The notes: generated by a model not told the origin, from the sequence alone. Positions 45,093-55,151 are shown, counted from the stretch's first letter. The stretch is DNA of 64,000 nt from Flectobacillus rivi (GCF_030056655.1 NZ_JASHIE010000018.1:62001-126000), one strand, 5' to 3'. Translations and numbers: made by a program.

Positions 45093-46577
45093 CTATTTCT
45101 TCTTTCCCCAAATAGCAGTTCCTTTATTATTCAACCCTGAAAAAAGGATTGTTTCCTTCTTGTTTTCCCAATCACGACCTCTCTCTACCAATACTTCGTC
45201 GGTAAAACCATTACTCCATTTCATAGTAAGCCAAGGTGCTGAATATGACCATGTATTGGCAGTACTTCCATTAATGCCGCCATTGGCATCTAATGAAATA
45301 GTAGTGGCTACTTGAAAATCAGGCGAATTTTGTTCCTTGTCATACCCAGGCACAACTCTATATCCTAGAATAACTTGCTCCCAATCACCTACTATATTTT
45401 CTTTCGTAATAGCAGTAGTGAATTCTCCTGCATAACGTTCAGGCGAAACCACTGGCCAACCATCTTTTGTCCAAAAGATTTTACGCACATGCAAAATCAT
45501 AAAATTAATATCTTGTCCCGGACGACCCTGATGCGCCATATAATACTGTCCAGCATTTTCGAAAACACTACAATGCGCTACACCTTGCCAACCCGCATGA
45601 CCTGCAAATTGATAAGGAGCCAATATCATCGGACCATGGTCAATATCCTCATTCAGGTTGCGGCCTTCGAAATCATAAAAAGGTCCTTCGGGAGAGTCAG
45701 AACGCCCTACTCGGACATTGTACTTGGTAGCTAACCAATCATAAGAGATAAATAAAAAGTATTTTTTGAGGTCTTTGTTATAGATAATTTCAGGTCCTTC
45801 GATATTACCATTATATTGCCCATTGGTAAATCCACGATTCGCGACTCTTTTACCTTTATCACCTGCTACCAATGGTAAACCAGTGGCAGGATTAAGTTTC
45901 AGCATATAAATTCCATCCCAAGCCGAACCATAATAAAAATAGTGTTCGCCTGTTGGTGTAACTACCACAGTTGGGTCAATCGCATTAGTTTGACGTGTAT
46001 TATCATTTTGAGAAGTAACCACCAAACCTTGTTCTTTCCAAGGACCCAATGGAGAACTAGCAGTAGCCAAACCAATCACACTTAAACGAGGGTCGCCAGA
46101 AGAAAGTGAGTAGTACAATCGAAATTCATTTCCAACTTTCATTACATAAGGCGCCCACAAAGAATTAAATGGCTGAATTCCTTTTTGCTTGATAAAATTT
46201 GCTCCTAACGTTGGCAAACCGTCAAATACCCAACCATAAAACTTCCATTCTATCAAATCTTTTGACTGACGAATCTGAATTCCTGGGCGAATATCCGTAC
46301 CATAAGCTACATCAGTGTTGTAGCAATAATAGGTATCACCTTCCTTGATAATTGATGGGTCATGTACGTTATATGATCCCCAACGCAAATAATTACTTGC
46401 CGCAGCCACATCTGCATAAGAGTCTTTGATAGAATTAATATCAAAAGCTGGCGCAGTTGGCGTAGGAGTGGGGGTTGGAGTTGGCGTGGGATCAACTGCA
46501 CTTTTTGAACAAGCACTTATTCCAATGATTAGTAAGAATAAGGTAATGTATGAATATTTTTTTGTTGAGAAAAGCAT
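45093..46577 (-). CDS. Surface GH43 arabinanase lipoprotein with C-terminal lipocalin-like domain
   Basis: It likely cuts arabinan outside the cell before import. It is a lipoprotein (C23 in GISACSK) followed by a Pro-Thr linker (about 30-42) that spaces the enzyme from the membrane. The GH43 propeller spans about 60-375, with base D73 in VHDPSII, NAIDPTVV near 163 and the acid Glu in IEGPEI near 226. Residues 385-494 form a lipocalin-like beta domain (GDWEQVILGYRV, ISLDANGGING) seen with many Bacteroidota GH43 enzymes. It is directly after SusD, the usual place for the surface endo-enzyme of a utilisation locus. Confidence 0.92.
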   Translation of the reverse strand: MLFSTKKYSYITLFLLIIGISACSKSAVDPTPTPTPTPTPTAPAFDINSIKDSYADVAAASNYLRWGSYNVHDPSIIKEGDTYYCYNTDVAYGTDIRPGIQIRQSKDLIEWKFYGWVFDGLPTLGANFIKQKGIQPFNSLWAPYVMKVGNEFRLYYSLSSGDPRLSVIGLATASSPLGPWKEQGLVVTSQNDNTRQTNAIDPTVVVTPTGEHYFYYGSAWDGIYMLKLNPATGLPLVAGDKGKRVANRGFTNGQYNGNIEGPEIIYNKDLKKYFLFISYDWLATKYNVRVGRSDSPEGPFYDFEGRNLNEDIDHGPMILAPYQFAGHAGWQGVAHCSVFENAGQYYMAHQGRPGQDINFMILHVRKIFWTKDGWPVVSPERYAGEFTTAITKENIVGDWEQVILGYRVVPGYDKEQNSPDFQVATTISLDANGGINGSTANTWSYSAPWLTMKWSNGFTDEVLVERGRDWENKKETILFSGLNNKGTAIWGKKK

Positions 46578-46779
46578 ACGTCTTTAAGTTGAAATACCTT
46601 ATTGGTAGTTACCAGTGAAGCATCAAATACTTTTTAGGTTTAGAGGCAAAGCCTAAATTTGAGAGATGTAAGCCATAGACAATAGGCAGCATAAGTAATT
46701 TTCAAAGAGAAACACTTACTTTGCCTACTGTCGACAGCCTATCTGTATTTTACTAGTAATCAAATTGTTACACCAAATT

Positions 46780-48333
46780 CTAGTAGCCAGCATTTTGCTT
46801 AACACCAGGATTCGTATTCACCTCACGTTGTGGTATTGGATAAAACTCTCTACCTGCTTGGTAAGTGTTAAACTCAGGGTCACGAAGCTTCAGCTCTGCT
46901 AGCTTTGTGGCATCCTGCAACCAACCCCAACGACGAATATCATCAAAACGGTGACCTTCTAAGCAAAACTCCAATAGTCTTTCGTGTGCCAACTGATCAC
47001 GCATTTGAGCGACCGTCATATTGGGTTTTGTAGTTGCCAAATTTGGTAACCCTACACGCGAACGAACTCGTTGAACATATTGGTAAGCCTGCGCTGTTTG
47101 TCCTGTTTCATTTAAACATTCTGCATACATCAACAAAATATCCGAGTAACGCAACAAACGATCATTGATGCCCGAACGCCAATCAAATTCATCGGCTTTG
47201 GTTTCATCGTTTTCATATTTGCGACAGAACAAATCATTTAAGTCGTTGGGATTTGTATAAAAAGTAGCAAAGTCTTTTCCATACAATTTCATACCACCGG
47301 GTTTGTTATAAAAAATCGTTGCCTCCAAACGAGGGTCATCTTTCCCAGCAGTCGTTTTTTCTACCAAAAATTCATTGAATACCGAGCGAGTTGGTTGCAC
47401 GTCTGTCCAGCCAAAGCCACGTGGCCCATAAGTAATTGCACGACTCGAAACCGTTCCCCAGCCTGGAGCTGGCTCGCCACCCCAGTTCATATCTTTACCG
47501 CCCGCATCACGTGAAAATTGCACTTCAAACAATGATTCTTTATTATTCTCTGCAACTTCAGTGAAATTATCACGGTAATTTGGCATCAAATCATATACAC
47601 CCAAATCGATAATCGCCTTGAACTGCGTAGCAGCTTCGGAATATTTCTTAGTAAACAAATACGCTTTTCCTAAAAACCCTAAAGCTGCACCCTTGGTCGC
47701 ACGACCTGTTTGGCCTTTATCAGGACCGGCTACATTATCATAACTTACAGGAAGTAATTCAGAAGCTTTTTTCAAGTCAGAAATTACTTGTGCCCAACCT
47801 TCCTCTACAGTAGATTGTTTAACATAAAAATCTGCTGTGCTTTTTACCGAAGTAGTTGGTAGCATCACATTGCCAAACAAATTGACTAAATGATAGAAAT
47901 ACAGTCCTCTCAAGAAATAAGCCTGTCCCAAAACACGGTCTTTTACCGCTTGATCCATGGCAATTTTTGGCACGAAATCTAATACCTGATTGGCCTTTGA
48001 AACACCTTCATAATACGCACCAAAAGCCCAGCCATAAATCGCATCGTTCCCTGTATTCAAGGCAAACTTCCCTGAATTGTACATTTGGTCCCAAGGACTA
48101 TTGCTCTTAATATCATCGCCACGCGTATCGAGCATCAAAGGCGTACTACGCATATAGCCACCATCGATAATCAACGTTTGGTAGGCAGCATTTACCCCTT
48201 TAATCGCATCATCTTGTGACTGCCAAAAAGTAGCCGAAGTTTGCTGGTTGGGGTTTGTTTGCTCCAAGTCTTTTTCACAGCCTGTAGCCAACACCATTGT
48301 GGCAACGAACGCTATTATATATTTTTTATTCAT
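46780..48333 (-). CDS. SusD/RagB-family glycan-binding lipoprotein
   Basis: This is the outer-membrane surface lipoprotein that partners SusC to bind oligosaccharides, here most likely arabinan fragments. The ATG at 48333 gives a lipoprotein signal with C19 (VLATGCEKD); the longer frame to 48405 is not family-like. At 517 residues it shows the TPR-like pattern of the family, with AYFLRGLYFYHLVNLFG near 128, RATKGAALGFLGKAYL near 215, and the C-terminal NDRLLRYSDILLMYAECLNE and RRWGW signatures. It follows SusC by 86 bases. Confidence 0.95.
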   Translation of the reverse strand: MNKKYIIAFVATMVLATGCEKDLEQTNPNQQTSATFWQSQDDAIKGVNAAYQTLIIDGGYMRSTPLMLDTRGDDIKSNSPWDQMYNSGKFALNTGNDAIYGWAFGAYYEGVSKANQVLDFVPKIAMDQAVKDRVLGQAYFLRGLYFYHLVNLFGNVMLPTTSVKSTADFYVKQSTVEEGWAQVISDLKKASELLPVSYDNVAGPDKGQTGRATKGAALGFLGKAYLFTKKYSEAATQFKAIIDLGVYDLMPNYRDNFTEVAENNKESLFEVQFSRDAGGKDMNWGGEPAPGWGTVSSRAITYGPRGFGWTDVQPTRSVFNEFLVEKTTAGKDDPRLEATIFYNKPGGMKLYGKDFATFYTNPNDLNDLFCRKYENDETKADEFDWRSGINDRLLRYSDILLMYAECLNETGQTAQAYQYVQRVRSRVGLPNLATTKPNMTVAQMRDQLAHERLLEFCLEGHRFDDIRRWGWLQDATKLAELKLRDPEFNTYQAGREFYPIPQREVNTNPGVKQNAGY

Positions 48334-48419
48334 GGAAAATCTAAAATTAAACGATTTTGTAAAGTAACTCTCAGACAGATAGTACGCCCAAAATGGCATG
48401 TACAACAGTCTACATCAAA

Positions 48420-51400
48420 TTAGAAACCTACTTGCAAACCAAGCATAATGGTACGAGGGTTTGGATAGGAGCCATAGTCTAATCCTCTACTCAACAAACC
48501 ATCACTTGCAAAGTCAGGGTCATATCCACGATACTTCGAAATCAAGAAAATATTCTGACCCGATGCGTATATTCTGATTTTACTTACACCTTTAATTTTG
48601 TTCAAAATACTCTGAGGAACGTTGTATCCAATTTGTGCATTTTGCATACGCAAATATGAGCCACTTTCTACGAACCTGTCAGAATCACGTGTATTGGCAT
48701 TAGGATCTCCAATGACTGGACGTGGCACATTGGTATTGGTATTAGTTGGTGTCCAGTAATTCAAAGCATCCACGTGATGGTTACCGTATTGCTCAGCCAT
48801 CAAATCACGATATACACCATTGTAAACCTTATTACCTGCCTGACCTTGCATAAAGAATGATAAGTCAAAGTTTTTGTATGATGCGCCAAAGTTCAAACCA
48901 TAATAGAAGTTTGGAATAGAAGAACCCAAATAGGTGCGGTCGCCTTCGGCTGTGATTTTACCATCGCCATTAAGGTCTTTAAACTTAATATCTCCAGGAG
49001 CAGCGTTCAATTGTGTAGCATGATTTTTTACCTCATCCGTATTCTGGAATATACCTTCAGTTACATATCCATAAATCTCTCCTACAGAATGTCCAACTTC
49101 TGTTTTACTGGCTGCACCGTAAATCGGTTCGTTGTTTCCACCCAAGGCTAATACTTTGTTTTTGAGCGTATGTGCATTAGCAGAGATTTCATATTTAAAA
49201 TCTCCAGATTTTTTACGATAAGTTGCCGTTAATTCAACACCTGAGTTGCTAACAGAAGCGATATTGGTCGTAACGCTCGCGTTGGTAGAACCCACCGAAG
49301 CAGGAATAGGAATACCCACCAACATATCATAAGCACGGTTATCAAAATATTCAGCAGTAAATGAGATTTTATCATTCAAGAAACCAAAATCAACCGCTAC
49401 GTTGGTTGTTCTTTTAGATTCCCATTTAATAGATGGGTCAACCACTTGTGTACGAGTAGCACCTGGAGCTAAAGTATTGTTGAATACATAATTAGCATTG
49501 GTATTGACATAGGTATCATAGAGATATTGACCAATAGACTGATTACCTAATTCGCCAAAACCACCTCTTACTTTCATGCTATTGATAAATTCTGGCAACT
49601 GAATATCATTGTGAACATTCCAAGCAGCAGCTAGTGACATGAAGTTACCAAAACGATTAGATGGACTAAATCTTGAAGAGCCATCACGACGGAAATTGAA
49701 TGTTAACAAATATCTATCTCCATAATTGTAGTTCACACGACCCAGATACGATTGAAGCGCAGCATTCCACTGATATTCGCTAATACCACGACCACCAGAT
49801 GCCTCTAATCCAGAGCTTAGTGTTAAGAAATAAGGCTCAGTAAGTCCTAGAGCCGTTCCTGTCATGGACGCCCACTCATCTTTTTGGTGCGTAATACCTG
49901 CCAACACATCAATCTTATGTTTACCAATTTCTTTCAAATAGGTTGCAGTATTTTCAATCAAGAAAGTATTGGCACCACCACGAGTTTGAGATAAAAATGC
50001 CAACGGAGTTAAGTAGTAAAAACCTAAATCATATTTTGGTTCAAAGAAAAAGTCCTTCCAATCAGTACGGTCGTAACTAACACTTAATCTATACTTTAGA
50101 TTTTTAGCTAATTCCAATTCGCCCCAGAAATTGCCTAAAATACGGTTACGATCTCCTGTACTTTTCAATAAAGCATTCATCCCTACTACGTTCAAAGTAA
50201 TAGCTCGTTGTGTATTATTGTCGCTACCACCATAACCGCCCAAACGATTTGAATCATATACAGGCATAGTCGGAATGGCAGTCAATAAACTGGTTACACT
50301 TCCACCAAAAACAGCATGCTCTCTTGTATTGGCATTATTTACCTTATGTGACTGTGTGTAAGCAAACTTTGCCCCAAATGAGAAAATACCTTTTTTACCT
50401 GTCAAGTTACCATTCAAGCTATAACGAGTATAGTTTTGTGGACCAGTATAGGTACTACTTTGGTCAAAATAGCCTACAGAAACACTTCCTCTTAGAGCCT
50501 CAGTACCACCCGAAAAGTTGAGGTTATGGTCGGTAATTTTACCAGTTTTAAAACCTTCTTTTTGCCAATCAGTATCTACTTTACTGATATAAGACGGGCT
50601 TTTCAGATCATTGGCAGGCGCTACTAACAAACCAGCATTCAACTCTGCTGCACTTGTAATATTTTGATAACCAACGCGATTGGTCACAGGAATACGTCTA
50701 GCAATTTCTTGCACACCAGCATATCCTGAATAATCAACTTTCAACGGTCCTGCTTTTCCTTTTTTCGTTGTAATAATCACAACGCCAGTGGCTGCACGAG
50801 CTCCGTAGATAGCACCAGCAGAGGCATCTTTCAAAACTTGAACACTTTCTATATCATCTGGTGAAAAATCAAATGGGGCATCTACAGGAACACCATCAAT
50901 CACGAACAATGGACTGTTGTTATTGAAAGAACTAATCCCACGAATTTTGATACTTACAAATCCGCCTGGCTCCCCAGAACCATGCACTGTAACCCCAGCC
51001 ACTTGACCTTGGAGCATTTTGGCTACATCATAAGTCGCTGTTTTCTTGGCATCTTCCATTTTAACGATACCTACAGAACCCGTCAAATCTTTGACTTTTT
51101 GCGTACCATAACCAACCACAACAACTTCGTCTAGTTTGGCAATGTCGGCCGTTAACTCAACATTGATAGTACTGCGACCACCCACACGAATTTCTTGTTT
51201 TAAGAACCCTACAGATGATATTTCAATGACAGCATTGGCATCGTCTACCTCAATTTTGTAGTTTCCTTGTGCATCCGCTACCGTTCCTTTATTTGTTCCT
51301 TTTATACGAATAGTAGCACCAGCCACAGGCTGATTATCTTCACGGCTTGTTACTCGACCAGACACGTGCAATACTGCGCCAGACACTATAATATCTTCGA

Positions 51401-51809
51401 GAATGGCGTTTGACTGTACGTTTGGGTTAAAATTTCGGTCGGTATTGGCTGTATTCAAAACATGGATATTACCACGTACTTGCTTGAATTGAAGGTTTAC
51501 CTCTTTGGTCAAGAAATTAAGAACTTCCGAAAGCCTCTTGTTTTGTACATTCAGCGTAACTTTTACCTGCTCGTTGAGATAAGCATCATTGTATGAAAAA
51601 TGAAATTGCGTTTGCTTTTCGATTTCTTTGAATACCTGAACAATCGTAGCTTTTTCAACTTTCATGTTCAGACGAGTATCTTCGATATTTTTGGCTTGTG
51701 CACCAAAAATGCCTAGAATATTAATTTGTAAAATACTCATGAGGAGCATTAACATAGTCGTAAATCGTTTTTTTAACTGGAGAAGCGACTTGGGTCGAAG
51801 GATTTTCAT
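48420..51809 (-). CDS. SusC/RagA-family TonB-linked transporter with STN domain
   Basis: This is an outer-membrane TonB-dependent importer of 1129 residues. After a signal region (about 14-40) come an STN signalling domain (about 46-117), a carboxypeptidase-like domain (about 147-222), a TonB-box-like DEVVVVGYGTQ near 229-239, a plug (about 242-350) and a 22-strand barrel ending LGLQVGF. The STN domain indicates that it signals to the FecR protein encoded just upstream (52038), and so to the ECF sigma factor, when its ligand is bound. Arabinan oligosaccharide as ligand is inferred from the neighbouring GH43 and GH51 genes. A hairpin lies in its leader (51911-51929). Confidence 0.95.
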   Translation of the reverse strand: MKILRPKSLLQLKKRFTTMLMLLMSILQINILGIFGAQAKNIEDTRLNMKVEKATIVQVFKEIEKQTQFHFSYNDAYLNEQVKVTLNVQNKRLSEVLNFLTKEVNLQFKQVRGNIHVLNTANTDRNFNPNVQSNAILEDIIVSGAVLHVSGRVTSREDNQPVAGATIRIKGTNKGTVADAQGNYKIEVDDANAVIEISSVGFLKQEIRVGGRSTINVELTADIAKLDEVVVVGYGTQKVKDLTGSVGIVKMEDAKKTATYDVAKMLQGQVAGVTVHGSGEPGGFVSIKIRGISSFNNNSPLFVIDGVPVDAPFDFSPDDIESVQVLKDASAGAIYGARAATGVVIITTKKGKAGPLKVDYSGYAGVQEIARRIPVTNRVGYQNITSAAELNAGLLVAPANDLKSPSYISKVDTDWQKEGFKTGKITDHNLNFSGGTEALRGSVSVGYFDQSSTYTGPQNYTRYSLNGNLTGKKGIFSFGAKFAYTQSHKVNNANTREHAVFGGSVTSLLTAIPTMPVYDSNRLGGYGGSDNNTQRAITLNVVGMNALLKSTGDRNRILGNFWGELELAKNLKYRLSVSYDRTDWKDFFFEPKYDLGFYYLTPLAFLSQTRGGANTFLIENTATYLKEIGKHKIDVLAGITHQKDEWASMTGTALGLTEPYFLTLSSGLEASGGRGISEYQWNAALQSYLGRVNYNYGDRYLLTFNFRRDGSSRFSPSNRFGNFMSLAAAWNVHNDIQLPEFINSMKVRGGFGELGNQSIGQYLYDTYVNTNANYVFNNTLAPGATRTQVVDPSIKWESKRTTNVAVDFGFLNDKISFTAEYFDNRAYDMLVGIPIPASVGSTNASVTTNIASVSNSGVELTATYRKKSGDFKYEISANAHTLKNKVLALGGNNEPIYGAASKTEVGHSVGEIYGYVTEGIFQNTDEVKNHATQLNAAPGDIKFKDLNGDGKITAEGDRTYLGSSIPNFYYGLNFGASYKNFDLSFFMQGQAGNKVYNGVYRDLMAEQYGNHHVDALNYWTPTNTNTNVPRPVIGDPNANTRDSDRFVESGSYLRMQNAQIGYNVPQSILNKIKGVSKIRIYASGQNIFLISKYRGYDPDFASDGLLSRGLDYGSYPNPRTIMLGLQVGF

Positions 51810-51910
51810 ATATTTGATTGGGATTTTGATGATTGAAATAATTAAAATTCCTAGTTCTGCTCTATCGCACAGACGCCAATCTTTTTAGATAGCTCAGAAC
51901 TCAATCAAGG

Positions 51911-51936
51911 AGCCGACGCATAGTCGGCTTTTTTTG
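51911..51936 (+). terminator. Terminator-like hairpin in the FecR-SusC gap
   Basis: Arms AGCCGAC (51911-51917) and GTCGGCT (51923-51929) with a 5-base loop are followed by a run of T on the plus strand. No plus-strand gene lies just upstream, so it may stop antisense transcription or, read on the minus strand, act as a structured leader for SusC. Confidence 0.6.
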
Positions 51937-52037
51937 TTTGGTTAGCTGGAGTTTTGAAGCAAAGAATTCATAATTAATGTTTAGATATGTTAGCGAAAAA
52001 TATGAATATGGTTGGTGATATTGCTTTTGGAAATAGC

Positions 52038-53087
52038 TTATCTATTTGATACGATTTTTACTTCTTTTCCCTTGATTTCAAAATCAAATCCTGAAGTAAA
52101 TCCTATACCTGTCAAAACATTTTCGAGAGATTCGTCATAAAACTCACCACTATATCTCCCTTTCAATTTTAGGGCTGGGTCAACTATGATTTTCACGCCG
52201 TACCAAGTTTCGATTTTTGATAAAACGCTTGGCATATCATCCTTAGAAAAGTACAATATATTGTCTTTCCAAGCGAGTTCAGATTTTGAGTCAAACGTGC
52301 TGACTTCTATCTGCTTTTGAGCTTTATGCCAAACGCCCATTTTGCTAGGGGTAAGTATTTCTGATTGATGATTTTCGACAACACTCATACTTACTTTTCC
52401 TGTTCTTACAGCCACCTTTCCAATGGCATCTTTTTCAGAATCATTTACAGAAAAACTTGTTCCCAAAACTCTAGTTCTCAAATGTTTTGATTCTACCACA
52501 AACGGTTTTTGTGGATTTTTCACAACATCAAAAAATGCTTGTCCATTCAGTTCAACTTTTCTAATTGTATCTTGAAAATCAGAATTATACGAAATAGAAC
52601 TTCCTCCTTGAAGCGTTACAATTGAGCCATCAGGAAGAATCACTTTTATTCTTTCGCCTGGATTAGCACCATAAAATTGCTTATTTCCCATGGTCAAAAC
52701 AGAAGTCATCAAACGCTCTTTAGCAAATTCTGTTTGTAATGAATAGGTAATTCCAATAACCACGGAAGCTGCCACCCACCAAAATCTTTTAAGATTATTC
52801 GTGAAAATTGAAATAGCGTGTTGCTTTTCTGCGTCAGAATTTTGAGCAACAGTCGATTTGATACTTTCAAACATCGCATCTAACTCCTGTTTGTCTAAAT
52901 GATACTGATGCTTATAGGCAAGGTTTTGAATAATATTTTTGGCAAGCTCAAACGTCTCTTTTTTGTCAGGATTATTCAAAAGCCAATTGTTCCAAAACTC
53001 ATTTGAAACATCATCTGGCTCTTTTACCCATTTTACAAATGAAGAGTTACTCAGAAATTGCTCTATATTGGGTTGATTCGATTCCAT
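52038..53087 (-). CDS. FecR-family anti-sigma factor
   Basis: This is an inner-membrane regulator of 349 residues that relays the state of a TonB-dependent receptor to its sigma factor. The N-terminal cytoplasmic anti-sigma part (1-85) is followed by one membrane span (about 92-110; WWVAASVVIGITYSL), the periplasmic FecR domain (about 140-240; GERIKVILPDGSIVTL, NGQAFFDVVKNPQKPFVV) and a C-terminal STN-contacting DUF4974 domain (about 275-345). It lies directly upstream of the STN-bearing SusC on the same strand and divergent from the ECF sigma gene at 53421, so the three form one signalling chain. Confidence 0.95.
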   Translation of the reverse strand: MESNQPNIEQFLSNSSFVKWVKEPDDVSNEFWNNWLLNNPDKKETFELAKNIIQNLAYKHQYHLDKQELDAMFESIKSTVAQNSDAEKQHAISIFTNNLKRFWWVAASVVIGITYSLQTEFAKERLMTSVLTMGNKQFYGANPGERIKVILPDGSIVTLQGGSSISYNSDFQDTIRKVELNGQAFFDVVKNPQKPFVVESKHLRTRVLGTSFSVNDSEKDAIGKVAVRTGKVSMSVVENHQSEILTPSKMGVWHKAQKQIEVSTFDSKSELAWKDNILYFSKDDMPSVLSKIETWYGVKIIVDPALKLKGRYSGEFYDESLENVLTGIGFTSGFDFEIKGKEVKIVSNR

Positions 53088-53420
53088 AGTTTAGTTCTTT
53101 CAAATACAGAAAGACAAAAACTCAAGGAATGACCATAGTAATCGAAGAAAAAATTTTACTTTTTTTAGAAAAAATAAAATTATACCATTTAACATTCTGA
53201 TAATGAAACATTTACATTATCAATAAAAATTATCAAATACTAGCTATTTAATAACTTTATAAATTTTTTTTTGCATTTTATTGAGTAGTAAATCAAAAAA
53301 TATCCTACATTTGACCTAAGGAATGAACAATTCCCTTTTTATTTAGTCTCAATTGTGTAATAATGACACATATAGGCCTTTAAATTGAATTAACAAGCCA
53401 TATATTTTAATTGAATAGCC
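53088..53420. other. AT-rich divergent region between FecR and sigma genes
   Basis: These 333 bases are strongly AT-rich and hold no gene. TACATTTG at 53306-53313 matches the Bacteroidota -7 element upstream of the sigma gene, but its -33 partner is only weakly present near 53279-53283. A short imperfect hairpin lies at 53320-53336. An AATAACTT like those near araR occurs at 53250-53257; in such AT-rich DNA this may be chance. Confidence 0.5.
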
Positions 53421-54026
53421 ATGAAGAATTTCTCCGAAGAGCAAATTTGGAAAGCATTTAAAGATGGAAGCGATGAAGCCTTAAGTTTTATCTACTATCA
53501 ATATGCCCCAAAGTTATATAACTATGGCAGACAGTTTTGTGCTGAAGCAGACCAAGTAAAGGATGCAATTCAGGATTTATTTTGCGAAATGATTCAATCA
53601 AGAGGGCGTCTAGGAGATACAACTTCGATTAAGTTTTACTTATATGCGAGTTTGAAACGTAAACTGATGAGAGTACAAGAAAAGCAACAAAAACAGTTTG
53701 CTTTCATAGGCTTAGAAGGCGGTTTTGAACTTAATATTGCTGATGGAAATGACTTATTTAATCAGATATTTTCAGCAGATACCAGTCAGATCATAAAAGA
53801 AGCATGTGCAAAGCTTCCCGAAAAACAACGAGAAGCTATTGCCTTATACTTTTTTGAAGGGCTAAGTTATGAAGAAATTGCCCAGATTATGGCTATGACT
53901 AAAGTAAAGTCAGCGAGAGCCTTAGTCTATCGTGCCCTAGAATCATTATCTGAAGATTTGACCATACAACAGCATGTTTCACAGGCTATTACAGCTTTGT
54001 GGGCTATATGCCTAACCACTAATTAA
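53421..54026 (+). CDS. ECF RNA polymerase sigma factor (SusCD-associated)
   Basis: This is a sigma-70 family extracytoplasmic-function factor of 201 residues. Region 2 is at about 25-95 (YGRQFCAEADQVKDAIQDLFCEM) and region 4 at about 130-190, with the helix-turn-helix EGLSYEEIAQIMAMTKVKSARALVYRAL. It is controlled by the divergent FecR anti-sigma factor and presumably drives the susC-susD operon. Its stop overlaps the end of the convergent transporter gene by 4 bases, leaving no room for a separate terminator between the two. Confidence 0.95.
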   Translation: MKNFSEEQIWKAFKDGSDEALSFIYYQYAPKLYNYGRQFCAEADQVKDAIQDLFCEMIQSRGRLGDTTSIKFYLYASLKRKLMRVQEKQQKQFAFIGLEGGFELNIADGNDLFNQIFSADTSQIIKEACAKLPEKQREAIALYFFEGLSYEEIAQIMAMTKVKSARALVYRALESLSEDLTIQQHVSQAITALWAICLTTN

Positions 54027-55015
54027 TGATTGGCTTGCTGAGCCATTTTTTCACCCCGCTTTCGGGCTAGATAACTTGCACCAATGAGTTGTCCAGCATG
54101 ATAAATCATAATGGGTAATAAATAAATCCCAACCTCAGCACCTGCACCAAACAACACTTTACTCATAACAGTACCATGCACTAATGATTTTTTGGATCCA
54201 CAGAATATGGCTGTTGAAGTGTCAGCTTCGTTAAACCCAAGTTGATGCGCACACCATTTTATCAATTGATACACTACTTGAAATAGTACAATCATACCTA
54301 CAGACAACCAAATGATATTACTTATGGGTAACGTTGCAAATATATGGTGGTCAAACGAATCACAGAAAGATTGATATACAATCAAAATGATTACTGTTTG
54401 ATCGACCATCTTTAAGGCAACTTTGTTTTTTTGTGCCCAAGCACCCCCAAATTTGTTTAGGATCATCCCGATAATTACAGGTACTATTACTTGTAAAACT
54501 AACTTCATTAGGACATCTGTCAAATCGAAATTACTGTTGACTTGCCCCATAAACAGTGACATCCATAATGGTGTTAATACAATTCCCAACAAGCTCGAAA
54601 GCGTAGCATTGAAAATAGCAGACACCACATTTCCGCCTGATAATGAGACCATTACAACCGAAGAAGAAACCGTAGAAGGCAATGCGCCTAAATAAAATAT
54701 CGCTAACCATAAGACAGGTTGCCCTATAGAATCGAACCAAGGTTTGACCAAAAGTGCGAGTACAGGAAAAAATATAAATGTGCTCGTTTGGATCAAAGTA
54801 TGTAATTTCCAATTACTGATTCCGACTAATAACTGTTTGGTATCTAATTTCAAACCATATAAAAAGAAGGTCATACTAACCCCGTAAGTCGTTGCAAAAC
54901 CCAATGCTTTATCTAAGGTAACTGCTCCTAATTGTGGATATAGATAAGCAAGGACAATAGCTCCTATCAAAGAAAGAATAAATCCATCTATTCCATATTT
55001 TGCCAAAAATTTCAT
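54023..55015 (-). CDS. Bile acid:sodium symporter-family transporter (YfeH-like)
   Basis: This is an inner-membrane protein of the BASS/SBF-like family with ten expected spans over about 330 residues. The ATG at 55015 (MKFLAKYGIDGFILSL) is chosen over the frame from 55063. Typical features are the early LYPQLG, the first unwound-helix region LPSTVSSSVVMVSLSGGNV near 125-145, and its second-half equivalent STAIFCGSKKSLVHGTVMSKVLF. The two crossing-helix regions bind sodium in characterised members. Its cargo is unknown; bile acids are unlikely in this setting. It is divergent from ohrR, whose operator lies about 90-110 bases from its start, so OhrR may affect it too. Confidence 0.9.
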   Translation of the reverse strand: MKFLAKYGIDGFILSLIGAIVLAYLYPQLGAVTLDKALGFATTYGVSMTFFLYGLKLDTKQLLVGISNWKLHTLIQTSTFIFFPVLALLVKPWFDSIGQPVLWLAIFYLGALPSTVSSSVVMVSLSGGNVVSAIFNATLSSLLGIVLTPLWMSLFMGQVNSNFDLTDVLMKLVLQVIVPVIIGMILNKFGGAWAQKNKVALKMVDQTVIILIVYQSFCDSFDHHIFATLPISNIIWLSVGMIVLFQVVYQLIKWCAHQLGFNEADTSTAIFCGSKKSLVHGTVMSKVLFGAGAEVGIYLLPIMIYHAGQLIGASYLARKRGEKMAQQANH

Positions 55016-55104
55016 ATTTACTTTAATTATTGATTTCCTAAAAAAACAAAAATAGGGCTTCATGACTTTGTTTTAGCATTTTCAGAAAATTTTAATTAAA
55101 TAGC

Positions 55105-55135
55105 TTGCAATTAAATTGCAAACAATTTAATTTTA
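55105..55135. promoter_or_regulatory. OhrR operator, one perfect and one imperfect box
   Basis: TTGCAATTAAATTGCAA (55105-55121) is an exact palindrome around a single A and matches the known OhrR box TACAATT-A-AATTGTA in all but the two outer G/C positions. An abutting copy AACAATTTAATTTTA (55121-55135) has one good half. Both lie just upstream of the ohrR ATG at 55152. Extra TACAATT half-sites occur at 55592-55598 and 55641-55647 before ohr. Confidence 0.8.
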
Positions 55136-55151
55136 CACAAAAAACAAGCAA

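Noticed and set aside
46455..46500. Tandem GT-rich repeat that looks like a microsatellite
   Set aside because: It encodes the Pro-Thr linker of the GH43 lipoprotein in frame, so it is a protein feature and not a separate repeat element.
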